Shown: positions 14,741 to 23,574 of the stretch, piece after piece
Layout: each line of letters begins with the position of its first letter
Position numbering within the stretch: position 1 is the stretch's first letter
From: [Leptolyngbya] sp. PCC 7376
Lineage (GTDB): Bacteria; Cyanobacteriota; Cyanobacteriia; Cyanobacteriales; MRBY01
DNA length: 64,000 nt
NCBI RefSeq assembly: GCF_000316605.1
Contig: NC_019683.1
Coordinates: 3,146,036-3,210,035 of the forward strand
Reading direction: 5' to 3'
Program-made: the position numbers and the translations under genes
The notes under the pieces: generated by a model
Told to the model about the DNA's origin: nothing
What the model saw: the letters and a program-made list of their open reading frames with translations, nothing else
Database searches by the model: none

Positions 14741-16483
14741 TTATAGGAAATTGTATTCGACAGAAAAGTATACGCCGTCTTCTTGGAGAGTATTGCCCGT
14801 CGTCTCGAGGTCGTTTAATGGAATACCCCAATCGATGCGGGCATTGAGGTCATCCCCAACGAGGAGCCGTAAGCCGACACCTACTGACCAGAGCTGATTG
14901 GTTGTTACCGTAGCTTCATTGTCGTCGTGATTCCAGACGGAGCCAAAATCAAGGAAAGGTGTCAGTTCAAGGGTCGTATCCCAGTTGGGGATGGTGGCGA
15001 TCGCCTTACGGAGTTCCACAGAGGCAAACACGCCATTGTCAGCGAGGAGGGCATCCTGTCTATAGCCCCGCACACTGGCTGCCCCACCAATACTAAATTG
15101 CTCTAAAGGAACTAGAGGCTCCCCTGCAAATTGGACATCACCTCGCACCAATAAAGTCGTATCCGGCGCTAGCAAACGTAAATACTGGCTTTGACCCCGC
15201 CAAGATAAAAACTGACTATCAGGCTCGTTGCCACTATTGATCGTTGCGTTAAAAACATCAACACCTACATTGAATTGAGAACGCAGCGCAAAAACTTGTC
15301 GGTCATTACGCTTGGTATATTCCTGTACGAAACGTAGGGCTGATACTTTTGTGATGCCATCGTCATTTGCGCCGTTAGACAATGGGAAACCAATATCACC
15401 CAAAATAAAAGTCTGAGAATTTTGGTGGGTGAAATTTAACCCTAGGGCAATTTCTTCCGTTGGGGTTTGCCGGACTGGCTGACGAAAGCTTACTTCGTAG
15501 AGTTGCGATTCAGAGACGATATCAATCAGAGTAAAGGGATCTTCGATAATGCTGCTGTCGGTGCGGCTATGGCGGAAGCCGAGGGTGCCATTGCGGGCAT
15601 TGATTGGAAAGGTATAACCGAGGTTATCTAGAGAATCGCTGCCTTCTGTGTTGATGTAGGAAAAATTGAGGCGATCACCAAATCCGAGTAAATTGCGGTG
15701 GGTAAAGCCGACTTGACGACGAACGGAACCAACACTTGGTGATCGTTGGTTATCGATACGGGCGATCGCATTGAAAGCATCCGCCTCAACAACGGTCACA
15801 TCTAAAATACTAGACCCTGGACGAATCCCAGCGGCCAGCTCAACTGATAAATTCTGAATTAACGGATCAAGCTGTAAAACCTGTAAATCCTCTAAAAGGC
15901 GATCGCGATTAACGGGTGTCTTGGCGGCGATCGCCAAACGATTACGCACATAACCAGGACGCAACCGTTGCAAACCACTGATGTTAATTTCTTCGACTGA
16001 TCCTTCGATAACCTGAATCTCTACAACATCATTCTCCAAAGTTTGTGGTGGGATGTAAGCCCCAGAGGTGATGTAGCCAGCTTCAACATATTTTTGAGTG
16101 ATTGCTTCTTGCGCTTGAAGTAACTGCGCAAATGAAATCGGCTCGCCTGTAAATTCAGCTAAGAGTTCATCAAATTCTTCTGACTCAAAGACTGTGCTGC
16201 CAACAACGCGAAATTTTTGTACAACAATTGTTTCTGGGACATCAAAAGCATCTGTGTCTGGCGAGCTACTTGGCGTATCTAGCTCAGGTAAAAGTTCATC
16301 TAAGGGAGGGAGTGACTCTCTTAACTCCGGTTCTGGCAGCCTTTCCTGTTCATTTAAGTTGGTTTGTGCTAGGACTGTTTGTCCTAGTATCAGCCCTCCA
16401 CAAATGATTAGGAGAGAAAAAACGCCGCGCTTATAGGGGGCAAGATCATGGAAATGTCGATAGGAAAGAACCATAAAAGCCAC
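14741..16483 (-). CDS. TpsB/FhaC-type outer-membrane transporter (POTRA + beta-barrel)
   Basis: The 580-residue protein has a signal segment (about 18-40), a Pro/Glu-rich linker (41-85), and a POTRA_2 domain starting at IVVQKFRVVGSTVFESEEF with GSVEEINISGLQRLRPGYVR (about 85-220). A 16-strand-type barrel follows, ending in a C-terminal aromatic motif (VYFSVEYNFL). This is the layout of two-partner secretion transporters (ShlB/FhaC), which export large TpsA exoproteins. No TpsA gene is adjacent, so the cargo is unknown; a CHAT protein at the far end of the window is too distant to pair with confidence. Longer N-terminus than needed: ATG at 16474 is also possible. Confidence 0.9.
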   Translation of the reverse strand: MAFMVLSYRHFHDLAPYKRGVFSLLIICGGLILGQTVLAQTNLNEQERLPEPELRESLPPLDELLPELDTPSSSPDTDAFDVPETIVVQKFRVVGSTVFESEEFDELLAEFTGEPISFAQLLQAQEAITQKYVEAGYITSGAYIPPQTLENDVVEIQVIEGSVEEINISGLQRLRPGYVRNRLAIAAKTPVNRDRLLEDLQVLQLDPLIQNLSVELAAGIRPGSSILDVTVVEADAFNAIARIDNQRSPSVGSVRRQVGFTHRNLLGFGDRLNFSYINTEGSDSLDNLGYTFPINARNGTLGFRHSRTDSSIIEDPFTLIDIVSESQLYEVSFRQPVRQTPTEEIALGLNFTHQNSQTFILGDIGFPLSNGANDDGITKVSALRFVQEYTKRNDRQVFALRSQFNVGVDVFNATINSGNEPDSQFLSWRGQSQYLRLLAPDTTLLVRGDVQFAGEPLVPLEQFSIGGAASVRGYRQDALLADNGVFASVELRKAIATIPNWDTTLELTPFLDFGSVWNHDDNEATVTTNQLWSVGVGLRLLVGDDLNARIDWGIPLNDLETTGNTLQEDGVYFSVEYNFL

Positions 16484-16719
16484 TCGTGCGTTTTCTAAAT
16501 AACAAGGTTATATTTTTCTTTCACATCCTATATAAGATTTCCGTGTAAACCAACTTTTTTTACAAAAATGCAGCAGGAATACCTGTCCAATAATCATTTA
16601 CGGATGCCTAAATGAATATCTAATGACAAAGCCACCCACATAAATTGCAGATGGCTTCAATCATTAAAAAGATTTGAGAATCAAAAAATAGTAGTATTTT
16701 GCCTCAGATTATCTTTAGT

Positions 16720-16839
16720 CTAGACTGCTGATCCAACACCAGCGTAAGCGCCGTAGAAAAAGATACCGACAACAGCGATAACGCCCATACCAGCAACAAC
16801 TGCAACGATCCACAGGGGAATTCTTCCGCCTTCAGACAT
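16720..16839 (-). CDS. psbJ: Photosystem II protein PsbJ
   Basis: The 39-residue product ([20 protein letters not shown] then [19 protein letters not shown]) has the single membrane helix and the sequence of PsbJ. It is the last gene of the psbE-psbF-psbL-psbJ operon. PsbJ helps photosystem II assembly and QA/QB-side electron transfer. It has normal length; ATG at 16839. Confidence 0.97.
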   Translation of the reverse strand: MSEGGRIPLWIVAVVAGMGVIAVVGIFFYGAYAGVGSAV

Positions 16840-16906
16840 GGAAACAACCTCCGATTAATAACGACTGAATAAATGGGTAATACTAAAACTTCTAACCAAA
16901 TAAGAT

Positions 16907-17026
16907 TTAGTTAAAGAAGTAACTCGAGAAAAGGATACCGAGTACAGCGATGAGGAGTAGACCTAAGTACAAAGAAGTACGGTTTAGCTCAACGGGCTGT
17001 CGGTTGGGATTTTGCTTTCTTTCCAT
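16907..17026 (-). CDS. psbL: Photosystem II protein PsbL
   Basis: The 39-residue product begins [20 protein letters not shown] and continues with the single helix [19 protein letters not shown], an exact family profile. PsbL sits at the photosystem II dimer interface and supports QA function. The gene lies between psbF and psbJ in the same operon. Confidence 0.97.
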   Translation of the reverse strand: MERKQNPNRQPVELNRTSLYLGLLLIAVLGILFSSYFFN

Positions 17027-17035
17027 TGACAATAC

Positions 17036-17170
17036 CTATCGTTGAATGAACTGCATAGCGGCGATCGCTCCGACGAAGAAAGTCGAAGGAACAGCGAGGG
17101 TGTGAACTGCCAACCAACGGACAGTAAAAATGGGGTAGGAAATAGGTTGATTATTTGGGCCGGTTGTCAT
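17036..17170 (-). CDS. psbF: Cytochrome b559 beta subunit PsbF
   Basis: The 44-residue product [20 protein letters not shown], then [24 protein letters not shown], contains the heme-ligand His (VHTLAVP) and the family C-terminus FIQR. With PsbE it forms cytochrome b559, an essential part of the photosystem II reaction centre. It starts 43 bp downstream of psbE. Confidence 0.98.
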   Translation of the reverse strand: MTTGPNNQPISYPIFTVRWLAVHTLAVPSTFFVGAIAAMQFIQR

Positions 17171-17213
17171 GATTTAAAACCTTGCAAAATAGAGTAAAAA
17201 CAGTAATTAAAAC

Positions 17214-17459
17214 TTACTTATTAAAATCAGAAATTTCGTTAACCGCATCGTAGCGATCAGTGACGATCGGAATTTCTTGGCGACTGTCCGTGAAATATTG
17301 GTCAGGACGGGGTGTGCCAAAAGCATCGTAAGCCAAGCCAGTACTTACAAATAACCAACCTGCAATGAACAACATTGGGATTGTAATACTGTGAATTACC
17401 CAGTAACGAATACTGGTGACGATGTCAGAAAACGGGCGTTCTCCGGTAGTACCTGCCAT
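17214..17459 (-). CDS. psbE: Cytochrome b559 alpha subunit PsbE
   Basis: The 81-residue product begins [20 protein letters not shown] and has the heme-ligand His in VIHSITIP, one membrane helix (about 20-42) and the lumenal domain with [20 protein letters not shown]. It is the first gene of psbEFLJ and follows ycf48 on the same strand by about 100 bp. GAGGAG lies just before the ATG. Confidence 0.98.
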   Translation of the reverse strand: MAGTTGERPFSDIVTSIRYWVIHSITIPMLFIAGWLFVSTGLAYDAFGTPRPDQYFTDSRQEIPIVTDRYDAVNEISDFNK

Positions 17460-17558
17460 GCGAGTTCTCCTCTAGTGTTTGATGAAAAAAATATTGTTAA
17501 ATAAGCTAGCCTATATCATAAAAAATGAACAGGCATTACCACAACCAGAAAGTGGGAA

Positions 17559-18584
17559 TCAAGCCGCTTTAGTGGAATTATCGTACCGTAAAATCACCCC
17601 TTGTTGACCAAGGATGAAGCCTTTTTCTTCATTCAAAAAGACGACACGATAGAAATTTGTGGGGACATCTTCGATCTCAGCATCGCGAAACCAAGTTTCT
17701 CCACCATCTTCACTGACAACTAAGCTACCACTACCGCCGACAGCCCAAAGTTCATCAGGAGTGCGGTAACCAATGTGTAATAAGCCAACGCTATTACGGT
17801 ATTGAGGGGTTATTGCATCGCCCCAAGCTTCTGCATTGTCAGGGTTAGTGCTATCGCTAAATTGAACAACACCACCACGAGCGAGCAACCAGAGATGATC
17901 ATTACCATCGAAACCCATACTCTGTAGTCGACGTGAAGAGTTGCGGTTATGGGGTGTCCATTCGCTATCGCCAGGGGACCATGTGGAGTAGAAGTTACCA
18001 CGGGCAGATACTGCAACGTATTTGCCATCGTCGGAACGTTCAATGGTTCTCGCGACGCCTACTGCGCCTTCAACAAGGGCTTTCCAGTGTTTGCCGCCAT
18101 CGGTTGTTTTGTAGATTGCACCTAGGTCTGTAACCATCTCAGCGGTATTAGGGGCAAGGGCTGTGATGTTGTAAGGCGCGCCAGGCAGCTTATTGCTAAG
18201 GGCGATGCGTGACCAGTTTGCACCACCGTCATTGGTGTGGAGCAGAATGGATGGACGACCTGTAATCCAGCCTTCTTCGCCATTAAAACTTACGCCAGTG
18301 AAGCTTTCTTTTTCTTCGCCGAGATTAATAATGCGTTCTTCCCATGTTTCTCCACCATCGGTTGTTTCAAATAGGGTTTCTTTTGTGCCGACGAGCCAAC
18401 CGTGGTTGAGGTCATCGGTAAAGGCGATGTTTGCAAAGGTGGCATCTGTGTCAAGGTCGATTTCTTGCCAAGGATTTTCACTAACCATGGTTGGTGCTTC
18501 GACGCAACCCATACATAGGGACAAGACGGCGATCGCCAAAATGATGGTTCGTAAGGGTTTAAATAATTTTGAAAATAAAGACAT
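17559..18584 (-). CDS. ycf48: Photosystem II assembly factor Ycf48 (HCF136)
   Basis: Ycf48 is a lumenal seven-bladed beta-propeller that binds newly made D1 and helps early photosystem II assembly and repair. The 341-residue protein has a lipoprotein signal with lipobox (LSLCMGC, about residues 20-26) and repeated blades with DGG..W signatures (TTDGGETWEE, NDGGANWSR, TTDGGKHWKA, SEDGGETWFR). It has the usual length and sits between rubA and psbE, the classical cluster order. Confidence 0.97.
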   Translation of the reverse strand: MSLFSKLFKPLRTIILAIAVLSLCMGCVEAPTMVSENPWQEIDLDTDATFANIAFTDDLNHGWLVGTKETLFETTDGGETWEERIINLGEEKESFTGVSFNGEEGWITGRPSILLHTNDGGANWSRIALSNKLPGAPYNITALAPNTAEMVTDLGAIYKTTDGGKHWKALVEGAVGVARTIERSDDGKYVAVSARGNFYSTWSPGDSEWTPHNRNSSRRLQSMGFDGNDHLWLLARGGVVQFSDSTNPDNAEAWGDAITPQYRNSVGLLHIGYRTPDELWAVGGSGSLVVSEDGGETWFRDAEIEDVPTNFYRVVFLNEEKGFILGQQGVILRYDNSTKAA

Positions 18585-18659
18585 AGGTTAAAGGGTTAAA
18601 GCAGTAAAAATAATGGGGATGTGTTGAGGCAATGGGATGCGACAACAGCAAACTGTCTA

Positions 18660-19037
18660 TTAATCCAAGCCGTACAAACTGAGGAAAAAGAGAATAAATA
18701 GCCCTAATGTTCCAAAGATTATGAGATTTTTTTGGTTTGAGCTCATGGTATTGAAGCCGAAGCCATATTTAAGATTTTCTTCAAAACCTGATGGGGCATC
18801 CGCAGCACCAATGTTGCGGAACTGGCTTTTATCGACGCTACATACGGGACAATTCCAGATGAGAGGCAAGTCTTCAAATGCCGTGCCTGGCTCGGTTTTC
18901 GTCCGGCTTTCGCCCTGGGTAGGGTTATAAATGTAACCGCAACTGGGGCATTCGTAGCTGGCGGGGGCGAGTTCAGCTAATGTCTTTTCTATCGGGCGAT
19001 CGCTCATCGTTCGGTGGGGGGTGAACTTGCTAATCAA
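18660..19037 (-). CDS. rubA: Membrane-anchored rubredoxin RubA
   Basis: The protein has a rubredoxin domain with two Cys pairs, CPSCGYIYNP and CPVCSVDKSQF, binding one iron, and a C-terminal membrane helix (LIIFGTLGLFILFFLSLYGL). This is the RubA form required for photosystem assembly (photosystem II, and photosystem I in some species). The first ATG gives 125 residues, but the ATG at 19007 (MSDRPIEKTL) fits homologues better and gives 115. It heads the rubA-ycf48-psbEFLJ cluster. Confidence 0.95.
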   Translation of the reverse strand: MISKFTPHRTMSDRPIEKTLAELAPASYECPSCGYIYNPTQGESRTKTEPGTAFEDLPLIWNCPVCSVDKSQFRNIGAADAPSGFEENLKYGFGFNTMSSNQKNLIIFGTLGLFILFFLSLYGLD

Positions 19038-19150
19038 TATTTAGGGAATATGAAAAATTATGACACAAACTGTAAACTTTCTTTAAATCGACGCGGCGAT
19101 CGCTCCTTTCTCTTCATCAAACGAAGCCAAATTTGATTCTTTTGGGGTGG

Positions 19151-19174
19151 CAATCTAACTCGCAGGTTAGATTG
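19151..19174. promoter_or_regulatory. 9-bp inverted repeat upstream of the antiporter gene
   Basis: CAATCTAAC and GTTAGATTG (19151-19159 and 19166-19174) form a perfect inverted repeat with a 6-base spacer about 95 bp upstream of the antiporter start, in the divergent region with rubA. No T-run follows. It could be an operator or an mRNA leader hairpin. Confidence 0.35.
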
Positions 19175-19269
19175 AAGGCCGCTACAGGCAAAAGGCTATA
19201 CTTTGATTAATTTGTAAGATAGCAGCCTTATTTTGGCGTCAACTTGCTATCTCTTTTTTAGACTTTCGC

Positions 19270-21195
19270 ATGGCAGATTCATTTAACCTCACGTTGCAAA
19301 TTATCATTGCGGTTTTTGCCGGGATTTCCGCGCAAGTGCTAGGCGAATTCCTGAAGGTTCCTGGTATTGTTCTGCTTTTGATTTTTGGGATTACCCTCGG
19401 TGTTGACGGCTTTGCGGTATTGCATCCCAGTGAATTTGGGGCTGGTTTAGAGGTCTTAGTTTCCCTCGCCGTTGCGATTATTTTGTTTGAAGGGGGATTA
19501 AATCTCCGTCTCAAAGAATTGAGTGAGGTGTCCGGTAGCCTCCGAAATCTCGTGACTTTTGGTACGTTAATTACTTTGGCTGGCGGTGGTATCGCAGCCC
19601 ACTATCTCGCGGAATTTCCTTGGGCGATCGCCTTCCTATATGCCGCATTGGTAGTCGTTACTGGCCCGACTGTCGTGGGACCATTATTAAAACAAGTTGC
19701 CGTTGAAAAGAAAGTTGCCACATTACTTGAAGGCGAAGGTGTACTAATTGATCCGGTGGGAGCCATCCTCGCCGTTGTGGTGCTAGATACCATTTTGAAT
19801 GTTGACGCTGGACTCCTCGAAATTGCCAGTGGTTTGATGGTGCGTCTCGGGATTGGTACCTTAATCGGTGCTATAGGTGGTTGGTTACTGGGTCAGTTCA
19901 TTCGATTAACCACTTTTCTATCTGAAGATCTAAAGAATTTATTGGTTTTAGCGAGTACTTGGGGACTTTTTGGTTTTGCCCAGTACATTAGCCGAGAGTC
20001 TGGTTTGATGGCTGTCGTGGTTGCAGGGATTGTATTACGCACCCTCTCACTGCCAGAAGAACGTCTCTTACTGCGATTTAAAGGTCAATTAACGATTCTT
20101 TGTGTATCGGTTCTATTTATTTTGTTGGCCGCAGATTTATCGTTAGCAAGTATCGTTGCCTTGGGCTGGGGAAGTTTTTTGGCGGTGGCCGCATTAATGT
20201 TTGTGGTGCGGCCAATCAGTGTTGCGCTTTGCACTGCAAATAGCGATTTGAACTGGCGCCAAAAGTTTTTCGTTGCATGGGTTGCACCGAGAGGGATTGT
20301 CTCTGCTTCTATCGCATCTTTGTTCGCAATTATTTTGACGGAACAAGGATTTAACGGTGGTGCTTCAATTAAAGCATTGGTCTTTCTGACAATTTTGATG
20401 ACGGTATTTATTCAGGGTTTAACAGCCAAGTGGATGGCGCGACAATTACAAATTACGTCTTCGAGTGCGAAGGGTGCTGTAATTGTTGGTTCCAATCCCT
20501 TGAGCCGGGTTGTGGCAAGGATTTTCCAAGACCAAGGGGAATCCGTCGTTATTGTTGATACGGATGCCAAAGCTTGTGAGGAAGCGAAGGCTCAGAAATT
20601 AGAGGTGTACCAAAGTAGTGCTCTAAATGCTGAGGTTTTAGAAGAGATTGGGATTAGCTCAATGGGAACGTTTTTATCTCTAACGAGCAATGGCGAAGTG
20701 AATTTAGTGCTCGCACAGCGTGCTGTAGAAGAGTTTCAGCCGCCTAGGGTTGTGGCGTTTTTTGAAGAAGGTGACGGAAATAATGCGATCGCCAACACCT
20801 CAAAAATCGATCGGGCATTTACTAGTGGTTTTTCCGTTAAAACTTGGAACCAATACATTCGTGATCAGCAAGTGAAATTGGGTAAATCAACAATTGGAGA
20901 AACCGAAAAAGCTGAAAAGAAAACATTTTATTTTCAATCACTCATCGATTCAGGCGAATTATTGCCTTTATTGATTAGGCGGGAAGATACTTTGATGGTG
21001 ATGCGATCGCTGGATGAGTTGCAGACGGCGGATGAGTTGATTTATTTGCTCCATGATCCGCGTCCTCAGCTCCTAAAACGTCTTTCTGGTGGAATGCAAT
21101 CTTCAAGGTTGGTTTTAGAAGAATTGCCGGAAGTCGAAAATTTTAAACATCAATTGACTCCCGAATCCTCTTCAGAGTCGGAAGAGAACAGCTAA
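19270..21195 (+). CDS. CPA1-type cation:proton antiporter with TrkA-N domain
   Basis: The 641-residue protein has about 11-12 membrane segments (residues 5-385), including FEGGLNLRLKEL, TGPTVVGPLL and EGEGVLIDPVGAI, the conserved core of NhaP-like Na+(K+)/H+ antiporters. A cytosolic TrkA-N/RCK-like domain (about 400-520; AVIVGSNPLSRVVARIFQDQ) and a further soluble part (520-641) follow. It probably exchanges monovalent cations for protons at the membrane with nucleotide-linked regulation. The substrate cannot be read from sequence. It is divergent from rubA. Confidence 0.92.
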   Translation: MADSFNLTLQIIIAVFAGISAQVLGEFLKVPGIVLLLIFGITLGVDGFAVLHPSEFGAGLEVLVSLAVAIILFEGGLNLRLKELSEVSGSLRNLVTFGTLITLAGGGIAAHYLAEFPWAIAFLYAALVVVTGPTVVGPLLKQVAVEKKVATLLEGEGVLIDPVGAILAVVVLDTILNVDAGLLEIASGLMVRLGIGTLIGAIGGWLLGQFIRLTTFLSEDLKNLLVLASTWGLFGFAQYISRESGLMAVVVAGIVLRTLSLPEERLLLRFKGQLTILCVSVLFILLAADLSLASIVALGWGSFLAVAALMFVVRPISVALCTANSDLNWRQKFFVAWVAPRGIVSASIASLFAIILTEQGFNGGASIKALVFLTILMTVFIQGLTAKWMARQLQITSSSAKGAVIVGSNPLSRVVARIFQDQGESVVIVDTDAKACEEAKAQKLEVYQSSALNAEVLEEIGISSMGTFLSLTSNGEVNLVLAQRAVEEFQPPRVVAFFEEGDGNNAIANTSKIDRAFTSGFSVKTWNQYIRDQQVKLGKSTIGETEKAEKKTFYFQSLIDSGELLPLLIRREDTLMVMRSLDELQTADELIYLLHDPRPQLLKRLSGGMQSSRLVLEELPEVENFKHQLTPESSSESEENS

Positions 21196-21299
21196 AATAA
21201 AGGCACGTAAAATACCAATGTTGGGGCGATCGCCCTGTGATGGAAATTAATTCTATTTAAGAACTGAGTTTCGTAAACGCGTTTAATACCTATAAAACT

Positions 21300-21653
21300 A
21301 TGACTCAAGCGACTACTACTCCCGGCATTCAACTGACTGACACTGCCTTACAACACGTCTTAGCACTGCGTGAACAACAAGGCAAAGATCTCTGGCTCCG
21401 TGTCGGTGTACGTCAAGGCGGCTGCTCTGGCATGTCCTATATGATGGATTTTGACTCTCCTGAGAGTGTTAATGAGCATGATGATGTGTTTGACTATGCC
21501 GATGGTTTTAAGATCATCTGCGATAAGAAAAGCCTGCTCTATCTCTATGGCATGGTGCTCGACTACAGCACAGCGATGATTGGTGGTGGTTTTCAATTCA
21601 CAAACCCTAATGCAAACCAAACCTGTGGTTGCGGTAAATCCTTTGGGGTTTAA
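21300..21653 (+). CDS. sufA: A-type iron-sulfur carrier (SufA/IscA/ErpA family)
   Basis: The 117-residue protein matches A-type Fe-S carriers, with the three conserved cysteines: Cys42 in QGGCSGMSYMMDF, and Cys109 and Cys111 in TCGCGKSF. These proteins receive Fe-S clusters from scaffold systems and pass them to targets. The sequence looks more like the SufA branch than IscA, but the exact symbol is uncertain. No other suf gene is adjacent. Confidence 0.87.
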   Translation: MTQATTTPGIQLTDTALQHVLALREQQGKDLWLRVGVRQGGCSGMSYMMDFDSPESVNEHDDVFDYADGFKIICDKKSLLYLYGMVLDYSTAMIGGGFQFTNPNANQTCGCGKSFGV

Positions 21654-21739
21654 TTTTGGTTTAATAGAGAGTCGCGATTGTAATGGCTAGTTTTTTGCAG
21701 GCGATCGCGATTTCTATTTAATATTCCGCATATTTGGTT

Positions 21740-22162
21740 ATGACTGAACTCACTATTGAACAGCGTTTTGAAAAAGGCTTTGAACGTTACGATGCAGGGG
21801 AAGCTCCTGAAGTTTTATTGCCTGAATTTTTAGAGATTTGTCGTCTCGATCCGAAAAATGCCGCAGCTTGGAGTTGTGTCGCATGGTTGCATCTTTTAAG
21901 GGATAAGCCAGATCTTGCGCTCCCTGCAGCCCAACGTAGTGTGAAGATTGATCACCGTAATCCCCAAGCCCATGTCAATTTGGCGATCGCTTTACTTAGC
22001 ACTGGCGGTAAAGGAGTACGCAAGCATATTGAGCTCGTGCAAAAGGTGATGGACTTTAGCGATGAAGTGAAGGTTGATATTAACGAAAATATTGAAGATG
22101 GTCTAAAGCGCAAGCCAGATTGGAAGGAATTACAGAAAGTGAAAAAGTGGCTTTCTGAGTAA
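21740..22162 (+). CDS. Small tetratricopeptide-repeat protein
   Basis: The likely ATG is at 21740 (MTELTIEQRFEKGFERYDAG); an upstream TTG adds two residues. The 140-residue protein holds about three TPR-like helical pairs (RYDAGEAPEVLLPEFLEICR, LDPKNAAAWSCVAWLHLLRD, DHRNPQAHVNLAIALLSTG). TPR scaffolds bind partner proteins; the partner is unknown. No signal peptide or membrane segment is seen. It lies between sufA and the M48 peptidase gene on the same strand, spaced for possible cotranscription. Confidence 0.85.
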   Translation: MTELTIEQRFEKGFERYDAGEAPEVLLPEFLEICRLDPKNAAAWSCVAWLHLLRDKPDLALPAAQRSVKIDHRNPQAHVNLAIALLSTGGKGVRKHIELVQKVMDFSDEVKVDINENIEDGLKRKPDWKELQKVKKWLSE

Positions 22163-22201
22163 GCTCTCCAACAACTTTTACTCTGAACTTAATTTAAGAT
22201 T

Positions 22202-23077
22202 ATGACTGGGACAAAGTACTATTTTGTCGGTTTAAATGCAGATCAGTTTCGTCATCCCCTTGACCGTGAAGCGACGAATAATTTGCGGCAATTGCCGGGG
22301 TTAGATCTGTTAATCCGTTCGGTGCTGGGTTCTACTGCTGAACAGGTGTTCCAGTTTAATAATCTTGCGTCGAGTATTCTGGTGGGCGATCGCCAACTGC
22401 CTCACCTCCATAATCTTCTAAAAGAAGCCTGCGACATTCTAGATCTTGAGGCACCAGACTTATATATCCAGCAAAATCCTGTTCCCAATGCTTACACCTT
22501 TGCGATGCGTGGAGAAAAGCCATTTATGGTGATTCACACTTCCTTGGTGGAGATGTTGGATGACAAAGAAATTCAGGCGGTAATGGCGCATGAGTTAGGT
22601 CATCTCAAATGCGAGCACGGCGTGTATCTAACCATGGCAAATTTGTTGGTTTTAGCAACGAATGCTCTTCCCATTTGGGGAACTCTGGCAGCGCAATCCA
22701 TGCAAGAACAAATGATGTCTTGGCTGCGTTGCGCTGAATTGAGTTGCGATCGCGCGGCATTTCTAGTGAGTCAAGATCCGAGAATCATTATGTCAGTATT
22801 GATGAAGTTGGCGGGCGGTTCGCCGAGTCTTGCACCATTACTCAATCTCGATGCGTTTATGGAGCAGGCAAAAACTTATGAAACCCTGAGTCACAGTCAA
22901 CTGGGTAAATTATTGCAAGAAAATCAGAGTGCTCAGCTGACTCACCCAGTTCCGGTAATTCGCGCTCAAGCAATTCGGGAGTGGTCTGGTTCCCAAGAAT
23001 ATTCCAACTTGCTTCTGATGAAGGATTCAGGTTATAGTAGCAAAGGTTTACCCAAGGGCGGATGGCGGAATTGGTAG
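22202..23077 (+). CDS. M48-family zinc metallopeptidase
   Basis: The 291-residue protein carries the zinc motif HELGH at 130-134 and the third ligand Glu at about 179 (CAELSCDRAAF), with a hydrophobic stretch at 143-165. M48 (HtpX/Ste24-like) peptidases act in membrane or envelope protein quality control; the substrate here is unknown. The 3' end is odd: the last seven codons (KGGWRNW) and the TAG stop lie inside the tRNA-Leu gene that starts at 23056, giving a 22-base overlap on the same strand. No earlier in-frame stop exists. Confidence 0.92.
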   Translation: MTGTKYYFVGLNADQFRHPLDREATNNLRQLPGLDLLIRSVLGSTAEQVFQFNNLASSILVGDRQLPHLHNLLKEACDILDLEAPDLYIQQNPVPNAYTFAMRGEKPFMVIHTSLVEMLDDKEIQAVMAHELGHLKCEHGVYLTMANLLVLATNALPIWGTLAAQSMQEQMMSWLRCAELSCDRAAFLVSQDPRIIMSVLMKLAGGSPSLAPLLNLDAFMEQAKTYETLSHSQLGKLLQENQSAQLTHPVPVIRAQAIREWSGSQEYSNLLLMKDSGYSSKGLPKGGWRNW

Positions 23078-23137
23078 ACGCACCACACTCAAAATGTGGC
23101 GACTTCGGTCGTGGGGGTTCAAGTCCCCCTCTGCCCA
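23056..23137 (+). tRNA. tRNA-Leu (anticodon CAA)
   Basis: The sequence folds as a type II tRNA: acceptor GGGCGGA/TCTGCCC, D arm with GAATTGGTAGACGC, anticodon stem CCACA/TGTGG with loop CTCAAAA (anticodon CAA), a variable arm CGACTTCGGTCG and T arm GGGGGTTCAAGTCCCCC. Discriminator is A at 23137; CCA is not encoded. The first 22 bases are also the end of the M48 peptidase frame. Confidence 0.95.
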
Positions 23138-23319
23138 TAAAATTTAACTTGATAGAAGCTCTCGGTTTTAAATAAAATCGAGATTTTTTGTTTTTGTCGG
23201 AGTTTAGATGATCGCCAATAACTAACCTCTTGTTTTATTCGTGCGCAATGTCTTTGTGAGTAGTTTGCGATAGAGAATTTTTCCGTTATGGCGACGGTCA
23301 ACAGGCATTTTTCTAATGA

Positions 23320-23571
23320 ACGTGAGTTCGGGATAAGAACAATAGGAAAAAAGTCTCTCCCAATCTGGGTTTGAGGCTTCTTGTTCTCTATTGAGCAGTG
23401 ATTATTTTATGCAATATCCTACTGATTGAGCTCAATCAATACGATATTTTCAATAAAAATGCTTTGTTGCGAATCAGCAAATAGATGAAATTCCAAACAA
23501 ACTCTTGATTTACAGGAGTTTCAGGCTAAGTTGTCGGGATTTCATCCCAACTCCTTAACCCGAACTCACGT
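23320..23571. mobile_element. 252-bp miniature element (MITE) with IS982-like ends
   Basis: The left end ACGTGAGTTCGGGATAAG (from 23320) equals the first 18 bases of the IS982 copies in this window; the right end, read inward, is ACGTGAGTTCGGGTTAAGGA (one difference). The 252 bp between carry no coding frame and do not resemble the transposase. This is what a non-autonomous element mobilised by the resident IS982 transposase would look like. The right edge is three bases from the stop codon of the long prepilin gene. No clear target duplication is visible. Confidence 0.8.
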
Positions 23572-23574
23572 TAT

